Translations under genes and position numbers: made by a program
Shown: in pieces, positions 1 to 6,395 of the stretch
How the letters are laid out: each line of letters starts with the position of its first letter
Numbering within the stretch: the first letter of the stretch is position 1
Notes under the pieces: model-generated
The model's database searches: none
The model's input: only the letters and a program-made list of their open reading frames with translations
What the model was told of the DNA's origin: nothing
Source: an uncultured Porphyromonadaceae bacterium
GTDB taxonomy: Bacteria > Bacteroidota > Bacteroidia > Bacteroidales > Muribaculaceae
Reading direction: 5' to 3'
DNA: 9,647 nt
NCBI GenBank assembly: GCA_902475285.1
Contig: CABRZA010000089.1
Location: forward strand, 1-9,647

Positions 1-204
1 GTTCTGCTTGTCGACAACGAAGGCGAGGTAAAGGTTGGCACCCCCGTTATCGAAGGTGCGAAAGTAGTGTGCGAAATCGCCGAAGAGCTCGTTAAGGGCG
101 ACAAGGTGATTGTCTTCAAGAAGAAACGTCGCAAAGGCTATCGCCGTAAAAACGGCCACCGCCAGTACTTCACCAAAGTTGTCATCAAAGACATCCAAGC
201 TTAA
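1..204 (+). CDS. rplU: Large ribosomal subunit protein L21 (bL21), 3' part only
   Basis: Frame 1 reads from the window edge through 67 codons to TAA. L21 is a 50S subunit protein that binds 23S rRNA. What is visible is the C-terminal two thirds. It includes a beta-rich segment (VKVGTPVIEGAKV) and the basic KKKRRKGYRRKNGHRQ stretch, which matches the conserved RNA-binding end of bL21. The protein finishes with FTKVVIKDIQA. Full-length bL21 is about 100-105 residues, so roughly 35-40 N-terminal residues lie outside the window. rpmA follows after 44 bp, the usual rplU-rpmA pairing in bacteria, and the two are almost certainly cotranscribed. No terminator separates them. Confidence 0.96.
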   Translation, partial: VLLVDNEGEVKVGTPVIEGAKVVCEIAEELVKGDKVIVFKKKRRKGYRRKNGHRQYFTKVVIKDIQA

Positions 205-248
205 CTAATTGTTCCACCCACGCATCAGCGTCAAAATCATTATTACTA

Positions 249-518
249 ATGGCACATAAAAAAGGCGTCGGTAGTTCTAAGAACGGCCGTGAATCAGAAA
301 GCAAACGCCTCGGCGTGAAAATCTTCGGTGGTCAATTCGCAAAAGCCGGCAACATCATCAAGCGTCAGCGCGGCACCGTGCACCACCCCGGCCTCAATGT
401 AGGTATCGGCAAGGACCACACTCTCTACGCTCTGGTGAACGGCACCGTTACCTTCACTGAAGGTCGCAACGGTCGCAAGTTCATCAACGTTATCCCCGTA
501 GCTCAGGGCGAGGCTTAA
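249..518 (+). CDS. rpmA: Large ribosomal subunit protein L27 (bL27)
   Basis: This 89-residue protein begins MAHKKGVGSSKNGRESESKR, the hallmark L27 N-terminus. In the family this tail reaches toward the peptidyl transferase centre of the 50S subunit. The rest (LGVKIFGGQFAKAGNIIKRQ, then RQRGTVHHPGLNVGIGKDHTL) is a textbook L27 core, and the length is typical. The start is the ATG at 249, with Ala second as is standard. Unlike the L27 of Firmicutes, there is no N-terminal extension needing proteolytic removal. It lies 44 bp after rplU and is followed by a hairpin terminator at 542-590, so the ribosomal transcript probably ends there. Confidence 0.98.
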   Translation: MAHKKGVGSSKNGRESESKRLGVKIFGGQFAKAGNIIKRQRGTVHHPGLNVGIGKDHTLYALVNGTVTFTEGRNGRKFINVIPVAQGEA

Positions 519-541
519 ACCTCTCCGGGTCAGAAACACGC

Positions 542-590
542 ACAGCGAGCGTTGCTCCCTCACGGAGCTTCGCCGCTGTCGCTGTTTTAT
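542..590 (+). terminator. Rho-independent terminator after rpmA
   Basis: A 7-bp outer stem (ACAGCGA at 542-548 with TCGCTGT at 579-585) encloses an inner GCTCC/GGAGC hairpin (554-558 with 564-568). A short T run (TTTT, then AT) follows. The shape is branched rather than one clean stem and the T run is short, so termination may be partial. It lies 24 bp after the rpmA stop and before the nuclease gene. Confidence 0.6.
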
Positions 591-612
591 GATATTTGCT
601 TAAATCACTGAA

Positions 613-1419
613 ATGAAAACTCTGAAACTCGCCGCACTCGCACTCTTCGGCGCATGTGCCCTCCAAGCATCGGCATGGAGCCAGAAAGGACACGACACAG
701 TGGCATATATCGCCGAGTGCCACCTCACCCCCGCTGCCGCCGACTCCGTGGCCTCGCTCCTCGACGGCCGCTCGCCCGTATATTGGGCCAACTGGCTCGA
801 CAACGCCAGCCACACGCCTCCATATGCCTACACCAAAACTTGGCACTACAAGAACATCGACGAAGGTGTGGCCTATGACGCCGCCGCCCTCAATCCCAAA
901 GGCGACGTTGTCACCGCCATACGCGAGCAGGTGACCCTCCTCTCCGACACCCTCTCGACGCGCGACCAGAAGGTCCTCGCACTCAAAATCATCATACATC
1001 TTGTGGGCGACATGCACCAGCCCATGCACATGGGCCACCTCTCCGACCTCGGTGGGAACCGCACTAAGGTACGTTTCTTCGAGCGCGACACCAACCTCCA
1101 CTCCATCTGGGACGGCTCGCTCATGAACTCCGGCCACGCATGGAGCTACACCGAGTGGCAGCAGCAGATCGACCGTCTCGACGCCGAGGCCGAAGCCACC
1201 GAGACCGCAGGCAACGTCGACGACTGGGCACGCCAGACCTTCGACATCGCCACGCGCGTCTACGACTACTTCCCCGTAGGAACAAAAGTGAGCTACAACC
1301 AGATTGCGGCCTGGACTCCCGTCATTGAGCAGCAGCTCCTCCGCGGAGGCCTGCGCCTGGCGCGCATCCTCAATGCTGTGTGCGACCCTGCCTCAACCGA
1401 CGACCCTTCCAAATTCTGA
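613..1419 (+). CDS. Secreted S1/P1-type zinc-dependent nuclease
   Basis: A 268-residue exported nuclease. Residues 1-21 form a signal peptide (MKTLKLAALALFGACALQAS, then Ala). Cleavage after ALQASA would leave Trp22 as the mature N-terminus. In P1 nuclease the free N-terminal Trp is itself a zinc ligand. The full set of trinuclear-zinc ligands can be matched: W22, H27, D63, H78 (in WHYKN), H129 and D133 (in IIHLVGDMHQPMH), H139, H163 and D167 (in NLHSIWDG). The family cleaves single-stranded DNA and RNA and removes 3' phosphates from nucleotides, here presumably in the periplasm or outside the cell to scavenge nucleotides or phosphate. The mature form, about 247 residues, is slightly shorter than fungal P1. 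There is no clear own promoter; a near-consensus GATATTTG box at 591-598 could serve, giving a very short leader. No obvious terminator follows it. Confidence 0.93.
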   Translation: MKTLKLAALALFGACALQASAWSQKGHDTVAYIAECHLTPAAADSVASLLDGRSPVYWANWLDNASHTPPYAYTKTWHYKNIDEGVAYDAAALNPKGDVVTAIREQVTLLSDTLSTRDQKVLALKIIIHLVGDMHQPMHMGHLSDLGGNRTKVRFFERDTNLHSIWDGSLMNSGHAWSYTEWQQQIDRLDAEAEATETAGNVDDWARQTFDIATRVYDYFPVGTKVSYNQIAAWTPVIEQQLLRGGLRLARILNAVCDPASTDDPSKF

Positions 1420-1456
1420 CACTCCCGGCCGAAATTATAGTTTTTTAAGTCCATGC

Positions 1457-1489
1457 TCTGGGCTTATTGGCCAATAATGTGTAATTTTG
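1457..1489 (+). promoter_or_regulatory. Bacteroidetes-type promoter for the glyS cluster
   Basis: The -7 box TAATTTTG (1482-1489) fits the Bacteroidetes primary-sigma consensus TAnnTTTG exactly. A weak -33 candidate, TCTG (1457-1460), lies 21 bp upstream. The predicted start of transcription is around 1494-1496, giving a leader of about 23 nt before the glyS ATG at 1519. No terminator separates this region from the nuclease gene, so some read-through from upstream is possible. Confidence 0.6.
1464..1477. promoter_or_regulatory. 14-bp perfect palindrome in the glyS promoter (candidate operator)
   Basis: TTATTGGCCAATAA is its own reverse complement over all 14 bases. It sits between the -33 and -7 regions, ending 4 bp before the -7 box. 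A protein bound there would block RNA polymerase, so a repressor site is the simplest reading. No regulator gene is visible nearby, and the role is inferred from position and symmetry alone. Confidence 0.4.
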
Positions 1490-1518
1490 CAATTTAGAAC
1501 ATTCAACCAATACAAGAT

Positions 1519-3063
1519 ATGGCACAACAAGACGATGTCTTCAAAAAAATAGTTTCGCATGCCAAGGAGTACGGCTTCGTATTCCCTTCCAGCGAGATTT
1601 ACGACGGTCTCTCGGCCGTCTACGACTACGGCCAGAACGGCGTAGAACTCAAAAACAACATCAAGCGCTACTGGTGGGACGCCATGACACTCCTCCACGA
1701 CAACATCGTGGGCATCGACTCGGCAATCTTCATGCACCCCACCATCTGGAAGGCCTCCGGCCATGTCGACGCCTTCAACGATCCCCTAATCGACAACCGC
1801 GACAGCAAGAAGCGCTACCGCGCCGACGTGCTCATCGAGGACCAGATAGCCAAAATCGACGACAAAATTGCAAAAGAAATAGCCAAGGCTGCCAAGCGCT
1901 TCGGCGAAGCATTCGACGAAGCCCAGTTCCGCGCCACCAACGCCCGCGTGCTTGAGCTCCAGGCTCACCGCGACGCCCTCCACCAGCGTTTCTCCGACGC
2001 AATGAACGCCAACGACCTCGAGGAGCTCCGTCAGATTATTGTCGACGAGGAAATCGTATGCCCCGTGTCGGGTACTAAGAACTGGACCGAAGTTCGCCAG
2101 TTCAACCTCATGTTCAAGACCGAGATGGGCAGCACCGCCGACGGAGCCATGACCGTATACCTCCGCCCCGAGACGGCCCAGGGCATCTTCGTCAACTATC
2201 TCAACGTGCAGAAGACCGGCCGCATGCGCATACCCTTCGGCATCGCGCAGATTGGCAAAGCTTTCCGCAACGAGATTGTGGCCCGCCAGTTCATCTTCCG
2301 CATGCGCGAGTTCGAGCAGATGGAAATGCAGTTCTTCGTCCGTCCCGGCGAGGAGCTCCGCTGGTTCCAGCAGTGGAAGGAATGGCGCCTGCGCTGGCAC
2401 AAGGCTCTCGGCCTGGGCGATGAGAAATACCGTTACCACGACCATGAGAAGCTCGCCCACTACGCCAACGCTGCCACCGACATCGAGTTCCTCATGCCCT
2501 TCGGCTTCAAGGAGGTCGAGGGTATACACTCCCGCACCAACTTCGACCTCAGCCAGCATCAGAAGTTCTCCGGTAAGAAAATCGAGTACTTCGATCCAGA
2601 GACCAACGAGCACTATACCCCCTATGTGATCGAAACCTCGATTGGTGTCGACCGCATGTTCCTCAGCGTCCTCTGCTCGTCCTACGAAGAAGAGGCCCTC
2701 CCCGGCGGCGACACCCGCGTGGTGCTCCACCTCCCCGCGCCCCTCGCACCCGTGAAATGCGCCGTGCTGCCTCTGGTGCGCAAGGACGGTCTCCCCGAAA
2801 AGGCCCGCGAGATTGTCGACGACCTTAAATTCGACTTCTCCACGCACTACGAGGAGAAGGACGCCATCGGCAAGCGCTACCGTCGCCAGGACGCCATCGG
2901 CACTCCATTCTGCATCACCGTCGACCATCAGACGCTCGAAGACAACACCGTTACCCTCCGCGAGCGCGACAGCATGGAGCAGACACGCGTCAACATCGCC
3001 GACCTCCATCGCCTCATCCACGACCGCGTGAGCATACCTTCGCTGCTGCGTAAGCTCAAATAA
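1519..3063 (+). CDS. glyS: Glycyl-tRNA synthetase, single-chain (alpha2) class II type
   Basis: This 514-residue enzyme charges tRNA-Gly with glycine using ATP, in the cytoplasm. It is the dimeric, eukaryote/archaeal-like form, not the GlyQ/GlyS alpha2beta2 form. Near the N-terminus is SSEIYDGLSAVYDYGQNGVE, the typical family opening. Next come CPVSGTKNWTEVRQFNLMFK and YLRPETAQGIFVNYLNV. Motif 2 is FRNEIVARQFIFRMREFEQM, starting at F249 with Arg250. Motif 3 is GVDRMFLSVL, with Arg379. The C-terminal anticodon-binding domain starts near LAPVKCAVLPLV and includes GKRYRRQDAIGTPFCITVD and TVTLRERDSMEQ. The usual second Cys of CPxCG is Ser here, which I believe is normal for Bacteroidetes. Length is typical. 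It heads a + strand cluster, with lemA starting 18 bp downstream. Confidence 0.97.
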   Translation: MAQQDDVFKKIVSHAKEYGFVFPSSEIYDGLSAVYDYGQNGVELKNNIKRYWWDAMTLLHDNIVGIDSAIFMHPTIWKASGHVDAFNDPLIDNRDSKKRYRADVLIEDQIAKIDDKIAKEIAKAAKRFGEAFDEAQFRATNARVLELQAHRDALHQRFSDAMNANDLEELRQIIVDEEIVCPVSGTKNWTEVRQFNLMFKTEMGSTADGAMTVYLRPETAQGIFVNYLNVQKTGRMRIPFGIAQIGKAFRNEIVARQFIFRMREFEQMEMQFFVRPGEELRWFQQWKEWRLRWHKALGLGDEKYRYHDHEKLAHYANAATDIEFLMPFGFKEVEGIHSRTNFDLSQHQKFSGKKIEYFDPETNEHYTPYVIETSIGVDRMFLSVLCSSYEEEALPGGDTRVVLHLPAPLAPVKCAVLPLVRKDGLPEKAREIVDDLKFDFSTHYEEKDAIGKRYRRQDAIGTPFCITVDHQTLEDNTVTLRERDSMEQTRVNIADLHRLIHDRVSIPSLLRKLK

Positions 3064-3081
3064 TCTCTCACTCAATTCGAT

Positions 3082-3693
3082 ATGAAAAAATTCATTGTTA
3101 TCGGCGTCGTAGTCGGCATCATCGCCGTCCTCGCTGTCCTCGGCATTCGCACCTACAACAAGCTCGTTGGCCTCGAGAACGAAGTCGACCAGGCTTGGGC
3201 CAACGTCGAGGTGCAGTACCAGCGTCGCATGGACCTTATTCCCAACATGGTGGAGACCGTCAAAGGCTACGCCGAACACGAAAGCTCCACCTACGAGAAT
3301 GTGACCCGCGCGCGTGCCGGCCTCACCGATGCTTACAACCACGCCGGTGAGCTCCAGCAAGGCACCACTCCTTCCGACGCCGCACGCTTCGAGAGCTACA
3401 CCGCCGCCCAGGCCGACCTCAACAAGGCCCTGAGCATCTACGTCAACGCCGTCCGCGAGGCCTATCCCGACCTCAAGGCCAACGAGCAGTTCAACAACCT
3501 CCAGACCGTGCTCGAGGGCACCGAGAACCGCATTGCCACATGGCGCACGCGCTACACCGACATTGTCAAGGATTACAACACCACCGTGCGTCGTTTCCCC
3601 GCCAATGTCTTCGCCGGCATCTTCGGTTTCTCGACCAAGGCTCAGTTCCAGGCCGACCCCGAGGCCGCAAAAGCTCCAACAGTTCAATTCTGA
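3082..3693 (+). CDS. lemA: LemA family protein
   Basis: A 203-residue protein with an N-terminal membrane segment (about residues 4-22, hydrophobic after MKKF) followed by a long helical domain. The LemA signature is clear: YNKLVGLENEVDQAWANVEV, then QRRMDLIPNMVETVKGYAEH (about residues 46-65). LemA proteins are single-pass membrane proteins with an antiparallel helical bundle; their molecular function is poorly defined. The helical part probably faces the periplasm, though topology cannot be settled from sequence. The gene lies 18 bp after glyS and 6 bp before the FKBP lipoprotein ATG, so all three are probably one transcript. LemA is often found near TPM-domain or HtpX-like genes, and neither is present here. 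No frameshift or truncation is visible. Confidence 0.94.
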   Translation: MKKFIVIGVVVGIIAVLAVLGIRTYNKLVGLENEVDQAWANVEVQYQRRMDLIPNMVETVKGYAEHESSTYENVTRARAGLTDAYNHAGELQQGTTPSDAARFESYTAAQADLNKALSIYVNAVREAYPDLKANEQFNNLQTVLEGTENRIATWRTRYTDIVKDYNTTVRRFPANVFAGIFGFSTKAQFQADPEAAKAPTVQF

Positions 3694-3699
3694 TTGCCG

Positions 3700-4257
3700 A
3701 TGAAATTCCTCCCCTTTGTAGCCGGCGGCCTCCTCGCTTTGGGTGCCATAGCATGTTCGAACGACGAGAAGAGCACCTGGGACAAGTACACCGACTGGCG
3801 TGAGTTCAACAATGCATGGCTCGAAGAGCTTCAGGCCAAGACCAACCCCGACGGCACCCCATACTATACAACGGTGGTGCCACAGTGGAACGCCGGCACT
3901 TTCGTCCTCATGCACTACTTCAACGACCGCGCCGAGACCGAGGGAAACCTCTCGCCCTACTACACCAGCACCGTGCGTGTGCGCTACAAGCTGCATCTCT
4001 GCGACGGCACACCCGTCGACTCGTCGGACAACCTCACGGCCTACGGCGACAAGGGCATCTACGAGGCGCAGCTCCGCAACCTCGTCATGGGCTGGACCGT
4101 GGCAATGGAGCAGCAGATGCGCTGCGGCGACACCGCCGAGGTGATAGTCCCCTACGAACTCGGATATGGCTCTGTGGCCCAGGGTGTAATCGAACCCTAT
4201 TCGGCCCTCCGCTTCAACATCCGCCTCGTCGACATCCCCGACCTTGTCACTCCCTGA
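3700..4257 (+). CDS. FKBP-type peptidyl-prolyl cis-trans isomerase, probable lipoprotein
   Basis: I chose the ATG at 3700 over the TTG at 3694 because it directly opens a lipoprotein signal (MKFLPFVAGGLLALGAIAC, lipidated Cys19) and lies 6 bp after the lemA stop. The product has 185 residues. FKBP domains speed proline isomerisation during protein folding. The domain spans about residues 89-179: VRVRYKLHLCDGTPVDSS, the GWTVAMEQQMRCGD segment, VPYELGYGS, and the closing strand SALRFNIRLVDI. Residues 20-90 form a linker or N-terminal extension. After Cys19 comes SNDEKS, whose acidic residues resemble the Bacteroidetes lipoprotein export signal for the cell surface, so it may face outward rather than the periplasm. 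Several active-site aromatics are substituted relative to human FKBP12, so catalytic strength is uncertain. A strong terminator follows at 4280. Confidence 0.9.
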   Translation: MKFLPFVAGGLLALGAIACSNDEKSTWDKYTDWREFNNAWLEELQAKTNPDGTPYYTTVVPQWNAGTFVLMHYFNDRAETEGNLSPYYTSTVRVRYKLHLCDGTPVDSSDNLTAYGDKGIYEAQLRNLVMGWTVAMEQQMRCGDTAEVIVPYELGYGSVAQGVIEPYSALRFNIRLVDIPDLVTP

Positions 4258-4279
4258 GCTCATAAGTGAAATACTCCGC

Positions 4280-4316
4280 ACAGTGCCGCGCATCACGCGC
4301 GGCACTGTTTCGTTTT
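4280..4316 (+). terminator. Strong Rho-independent terminator of the glyS-lemA-FKBP cluster
   Basis: A perfect 12-bp GC-rich stem (4280-4291 with 4297-4308, core CAGTGCCGCGC) closes a 5-nt loop (ATCAC) and is followed by TTTCGTTTT. It lies 22 bp after the FKBP stop. There is no A-run on its left side, so it works mainly for + strand transcripts. Confidence 0.9.
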
Positions 4317-4320
4317 ATAG

Positions 4321-4544
4321 GCTCAACCAAACCTCCGTTCTAACTATCGGTAGGTATATGAAGCGCATAAAGATACGCGTTCTATATTGCGGGCCCTTAT
4401 ATCCCCCGCGCCTAACAGCTCCGCTTGCTTCAATGGATATGCGACAAGAACCCCGACTGCGTAGAGCCGCTTGCCAATCATGATGTCGATGTAAAGCCAC
4501 ATGCACGTCATAATCCTCTGATGCCTCTTTCCCGACAATCGTAT
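4321..4544. other. Unassigned DNA between two terminators
   Basis: About 224 bp with no recognised gene. No tRNA-like T-arm, TAnnTTTG promoter box or repeat array is visible. The - strand holds an uninterrupted 52-codon frame (4502 down to 4344) starting MWLYIDIMIGKRLYAVGVLV and continuing AYPLKQAELLGAGDIRARNI. Its composition is fairly protein-like, but it has no promoter, and the gpmI terminator separates it from upstream transcription. A short hairpin GCGGG/CCCGC (4389-4393 with 4405-4409) is present. It could be a decayed gene, an interspersed repeat, or a small RNA read on + into the 4549-4580 terminator; I cannot choose between these. Confidence 0.4.
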
Positions 4545-4587
4545 AAAAAGCACCCCCGCGGCCTCGGTCGCAGGGGTGCTGTTTTTA
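4545..4587. terminator. Bidirectional terminator, mainly for the gpmI operon
   Basis: AGCACCCC (4549-4556) pairs with GGGGTGCT (4573-4580). The stem continues through GCG/CGC (4558-4560 with 4569-4571) after one C/A mismatch. It is flanked by AAAAA on the left and TTTTT on the right, so it can end transcripts from either side. On the - strand it starts 14 bp after the gpmI stop, which fits the end of that operon. Confidence 0.88.
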
Positions 4588-4600
4588 TCTTGGGGTATCG

Positions 4601-6118
4601 TCAACCTTTGATGAGATCTTTGCCCGTCATTTCAGAAGGTTGGGGCACTCCCAGGATGTGGAGCAGCGAGGGTGCCACGTCGGCGAGGATGCCGTTGTCG
4701 GTGGTGGCAGCCTTGTCGGCCGTAACATACACGAAAGGCACCGGGTTGAGCGAGTGCGCCGTGTTGGGCGTGCCGTCGGCGTTCTCGGCGTTGTCGGCGT
4801 TGCCGTGGTCGGCTATGATTATCACCTCATAGCCGTGCTCCTTGGCGGCTTCCACGGTATCGTGGAGGCAGGTGTCGAGAGTCTCCACAGCCTTCTGTAT
4901 AGCCGGGTAGATGCCCGTATGTCCCACCATGTCGCCGTTGGCGTAGTTCACCACGATGAAGTCGTACTTCTCCGTGTCGATGGCCTCGACCAGTTTGTCC
5001 TTCACCTCGTAGGCGCTCATCTCGGGCTTGAGGTCGTAGGTGGCTACTTTGGGCGAAGGCACCAGTATGCGGTCCTCGCCGGGGAAAGCTGCCTCGCGGC
5101 CGCCGTTGAAGAAGAATGTCACATGCGCGTATTTCTCGGTCTCGGCGATGTGAAGCTGCTTCTTGCCCTGGTCGGAGAGATATTCGGCGAGCGTGTTCTT
5201 CACATCCTCCTTGTTGAAGATGATGTGCACGCCCTTGAACGACGAGTCGTACGGAGTCATGCAGTAATACTGCAGCCCCGGCACGGTGTGCATGCCTTCC
5301 TCGGGCATATCTTTCTGCGTGAGCACTTCGGTGAGTTCCTTGGCGCGGTCGTTGCGGTAGTTGAAGAATATCACGCAGTCGTCGGGCTTGATGGTGCCGT
5401 CGACGGTGGCGTTGTTGATGGGCTTGATGAACTCGTCGGTCACGTCGTTGTCGTAGCTATCCTGCATGGCCTTCACCATGTCGGTGGCCTGTTCGCCCTT
5501 GCCCTCCACCAAAAGGTCGTAGGCTTCTTTCACGCGGTTCCAGCGGCGGTCGCGGTCCATGGCGTAGTACCGTCCTATGATGGAGGCTATCACGCCGGCC
5601 GATTTCTCGCAGTGCTCCGTAACTTCACGGATGAAGCCTATGCCGCTGCGGGGGTCGGTGTCGCGGCCGTCCATGAAGCAGTGGAGGTATACCTTCGTGA
5701 GGCCGTACTTCTTGGCGATGTCGCAGAGTGCGAAGAGGTGCTCGAGCGACGAGTGCACGCCGCCGTTCGACGTCAGGCCCATGAAGTGCATGGCCTGCCC
5801 GGTGGTGGCGCAATACTCGAAAGCGCTTTTTATTTCGGGGTTGTCGAGGATGGCGCCCGTGGCTATGGCCTTGTTGATTTTCACAAGGTCCTGATACACT
5901 ATACGTCCGGCGCCGATATTGAGGTGACCCACTTCGGAGTTGCCCATCTGACCGTCGGGGAGGCCCACATATTCTCCCGATGCTTGAAGCTCGGAGTGCG
6001 GGTAGGTTTTCAGAAGGTAGTCCCAGTAGGGTGTGGGGGTGCTGTAGATGGCATTGGCGTGGTCGTGCTTGCCTATGCCCCATCCGTCGAGGATGATAAG
6101 GAGTGCTTTATGAGCCAT
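4601..6118 (-). CDS. gpmI: 2,3-bisphosphoglycerate-independent phosphoglycerate mutase
   Basis: This 505-residue cytoplasmic enzyme interconverts 3- and 2-phosphoglycerate in glycolysis and gluconeogenesis through a phosphoserine intermediate and two Mn ions. Metal and catalytic residues of the family are all present: D11 (LIILDGWG), nucleophile S61 (GQMGNSEVGHLN), D396 and H400 (NYANGDMVGH), D437 and H438 (IADHGNADN), and H455 (NTAHSLNPVPF). Substrate-binding motifs are also seen: SNGGVHS with H122, MDGRDT with R152-D153, RYYAMDRDRRW (183-193), and NYRNDR with R255 and R258. Length and domain order are normal. The start is the ATG at 6118. It is the last gene of a three-gene - strand run, 22 bp after the small membrane protein, and is closed by the terminator at 4545-4587. 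Confidence 0.98.
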   Translation of the reverse strand: MAHKALLIILDGWGIGKHDHANAIYSTPTPYWDYLLKTYPHSELQASGEYVGLPDGQMGNSEVGHLNIGAGRIVYQDLVKINKAIATGAILDNPEIKSAFEYCATTGQAMHFMGLTSNGGVHSSLEHLFALCDIAKKYGLTKVYLHCFMDGRDTDPRSGIGFIREVTEHCEKSAGVIASIIGRYYAMDRDRRWNRVKEAYDLLVEGKGEQATDMVKAMQDSYDNDVTDEFIKPINNATVDGTIKPDDCVIFFNYRNDRAKELTEVLTQKDMPEEGMHTVPGLQYYCMTPYDSSFKGVHIIFNKEDVKNTLAEYLSDQGKKQLHIAETEKYAHVTFFFNGGREAAFPGEDRILVPSPKVATYDLKPEMSAYEVKDKLVEAIDTEKYDFIVVNYANGDMVGHTGIYPAIQKAVETLDTCLHDTVEAAKEHGYEVIIIADHGNADNAENADGTPNTAHSLNPVPFVYVTADKAATTDNGILADVAPSLLHILGVPQPSEMTGKDLIKG

Positions 6119-6140
6119 ATAGCTTTATGGAGGGTTTTGG

Positions 6141-6383
6141 TTATTTGTCGCTGTTGCGGTTTTCGATTCTGGCCATGTCGTCTTCACGCTCCTGCCGCAG
6201 GCGTTCGCGACGCCGCAGGTTGAAGTGGAGAAGCACCAGAATTACTATGGTCACGGCTATGGTGCCGAAATAGTAGAGTGCCGACGTGTGCCCGGCGGCA
6301 TATTCCGGATAGCCTATGCCGGCCATCACGGCGAGGTATACCGCAAGCACCGCTGGTATTAAAGTCGAACGTTTTACTTTCAT
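6141..6383 (-). CDS. Small two-TM membrane protein of unknown function
   Basis: An 80-residue protein that I do not recognise as a named family. After a basic start (MKVKRS) there is one hydrophobic segment at about residues 8-24. A short loop follows (YPEYAAGHTS), then a second hydrophobic segment at about 35-54. The tail is highly charged (NLRRRERLRQEREDDMARIE). By the positive-inside rule both ends should be cytoplasmic, with only the short loop in the periplasm. The start is the ATG at 6383. It sits 12 bp after the exonuclease stop and 22 bp before gpmI, so it is almost certainly translated from the same mRNA. Tight spacing and clean hydrophobic organisation make it a real gene. The tail may form a short helix that binds nucleic acid or protein, but nothing shows this directly. 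Confidence 0.8.
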   Translation of the reverse strand: MKVKRSTLIPAVLAVYLAVMAGIGYPEYAAGHTSALYYFGTIAVTIVILVLLHFNLRRRERLRQEREDDMARIENRNSDK

Positions 6384-6395
6384 AAAAGTTGCCGT

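Noticed and set aside
591..598. GATATTTG as a promoter for the nuclease gene
   Set aside because: It misses the first T of TAnnTTTG and has no -33 partner; mentioned in the nuclease entry only as a possibility.
490..1137. A 215-codon open frame on the - strand opposite the nuclease
   Set aside because: Antisense shadow of the GC-rich nuclease gene and rpmA end, with no recognisable domain.
1467..1489. TTG (1467-1469) as -33 box of the glyS promoter
   Set aside because: Only 12 bp separate it from the -7 box, against about 19-21 expected; it is better explained as part of the palindrome.
3694..3699. TTG at 3694 as start of the FKBP lipoprotein
   Set aside because: It begins right at the lemA stop; the ATG two codons later opens the lipoprotein signal.
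1786..4305. An 839-codon open frame on the - strand across glyS, lemA and the FKBP gene
   Set aside because: It is antisense to three convincing genes, has the Val/Gly/Glu/Ala-rich look of a codon-bias shadow, shows no domain, and crosses the + strand terminator hairpin.
4344..4604. An 86-codon - strand frame running from inside the gpmI end into the orphan block
   Set aside because: It runs straight through the bidirectional terminator hairpin; only the distal 52 codons look at all protein-like, and these are reported as uncertain.
4640..6223. A 527-codon open frame on the + strand opposite gpmI
   Set aside because: Repetitive Val/Gly/His composition mirrors gpmI codons; no motif or signal, and gpmI is complete with all active-site residues.
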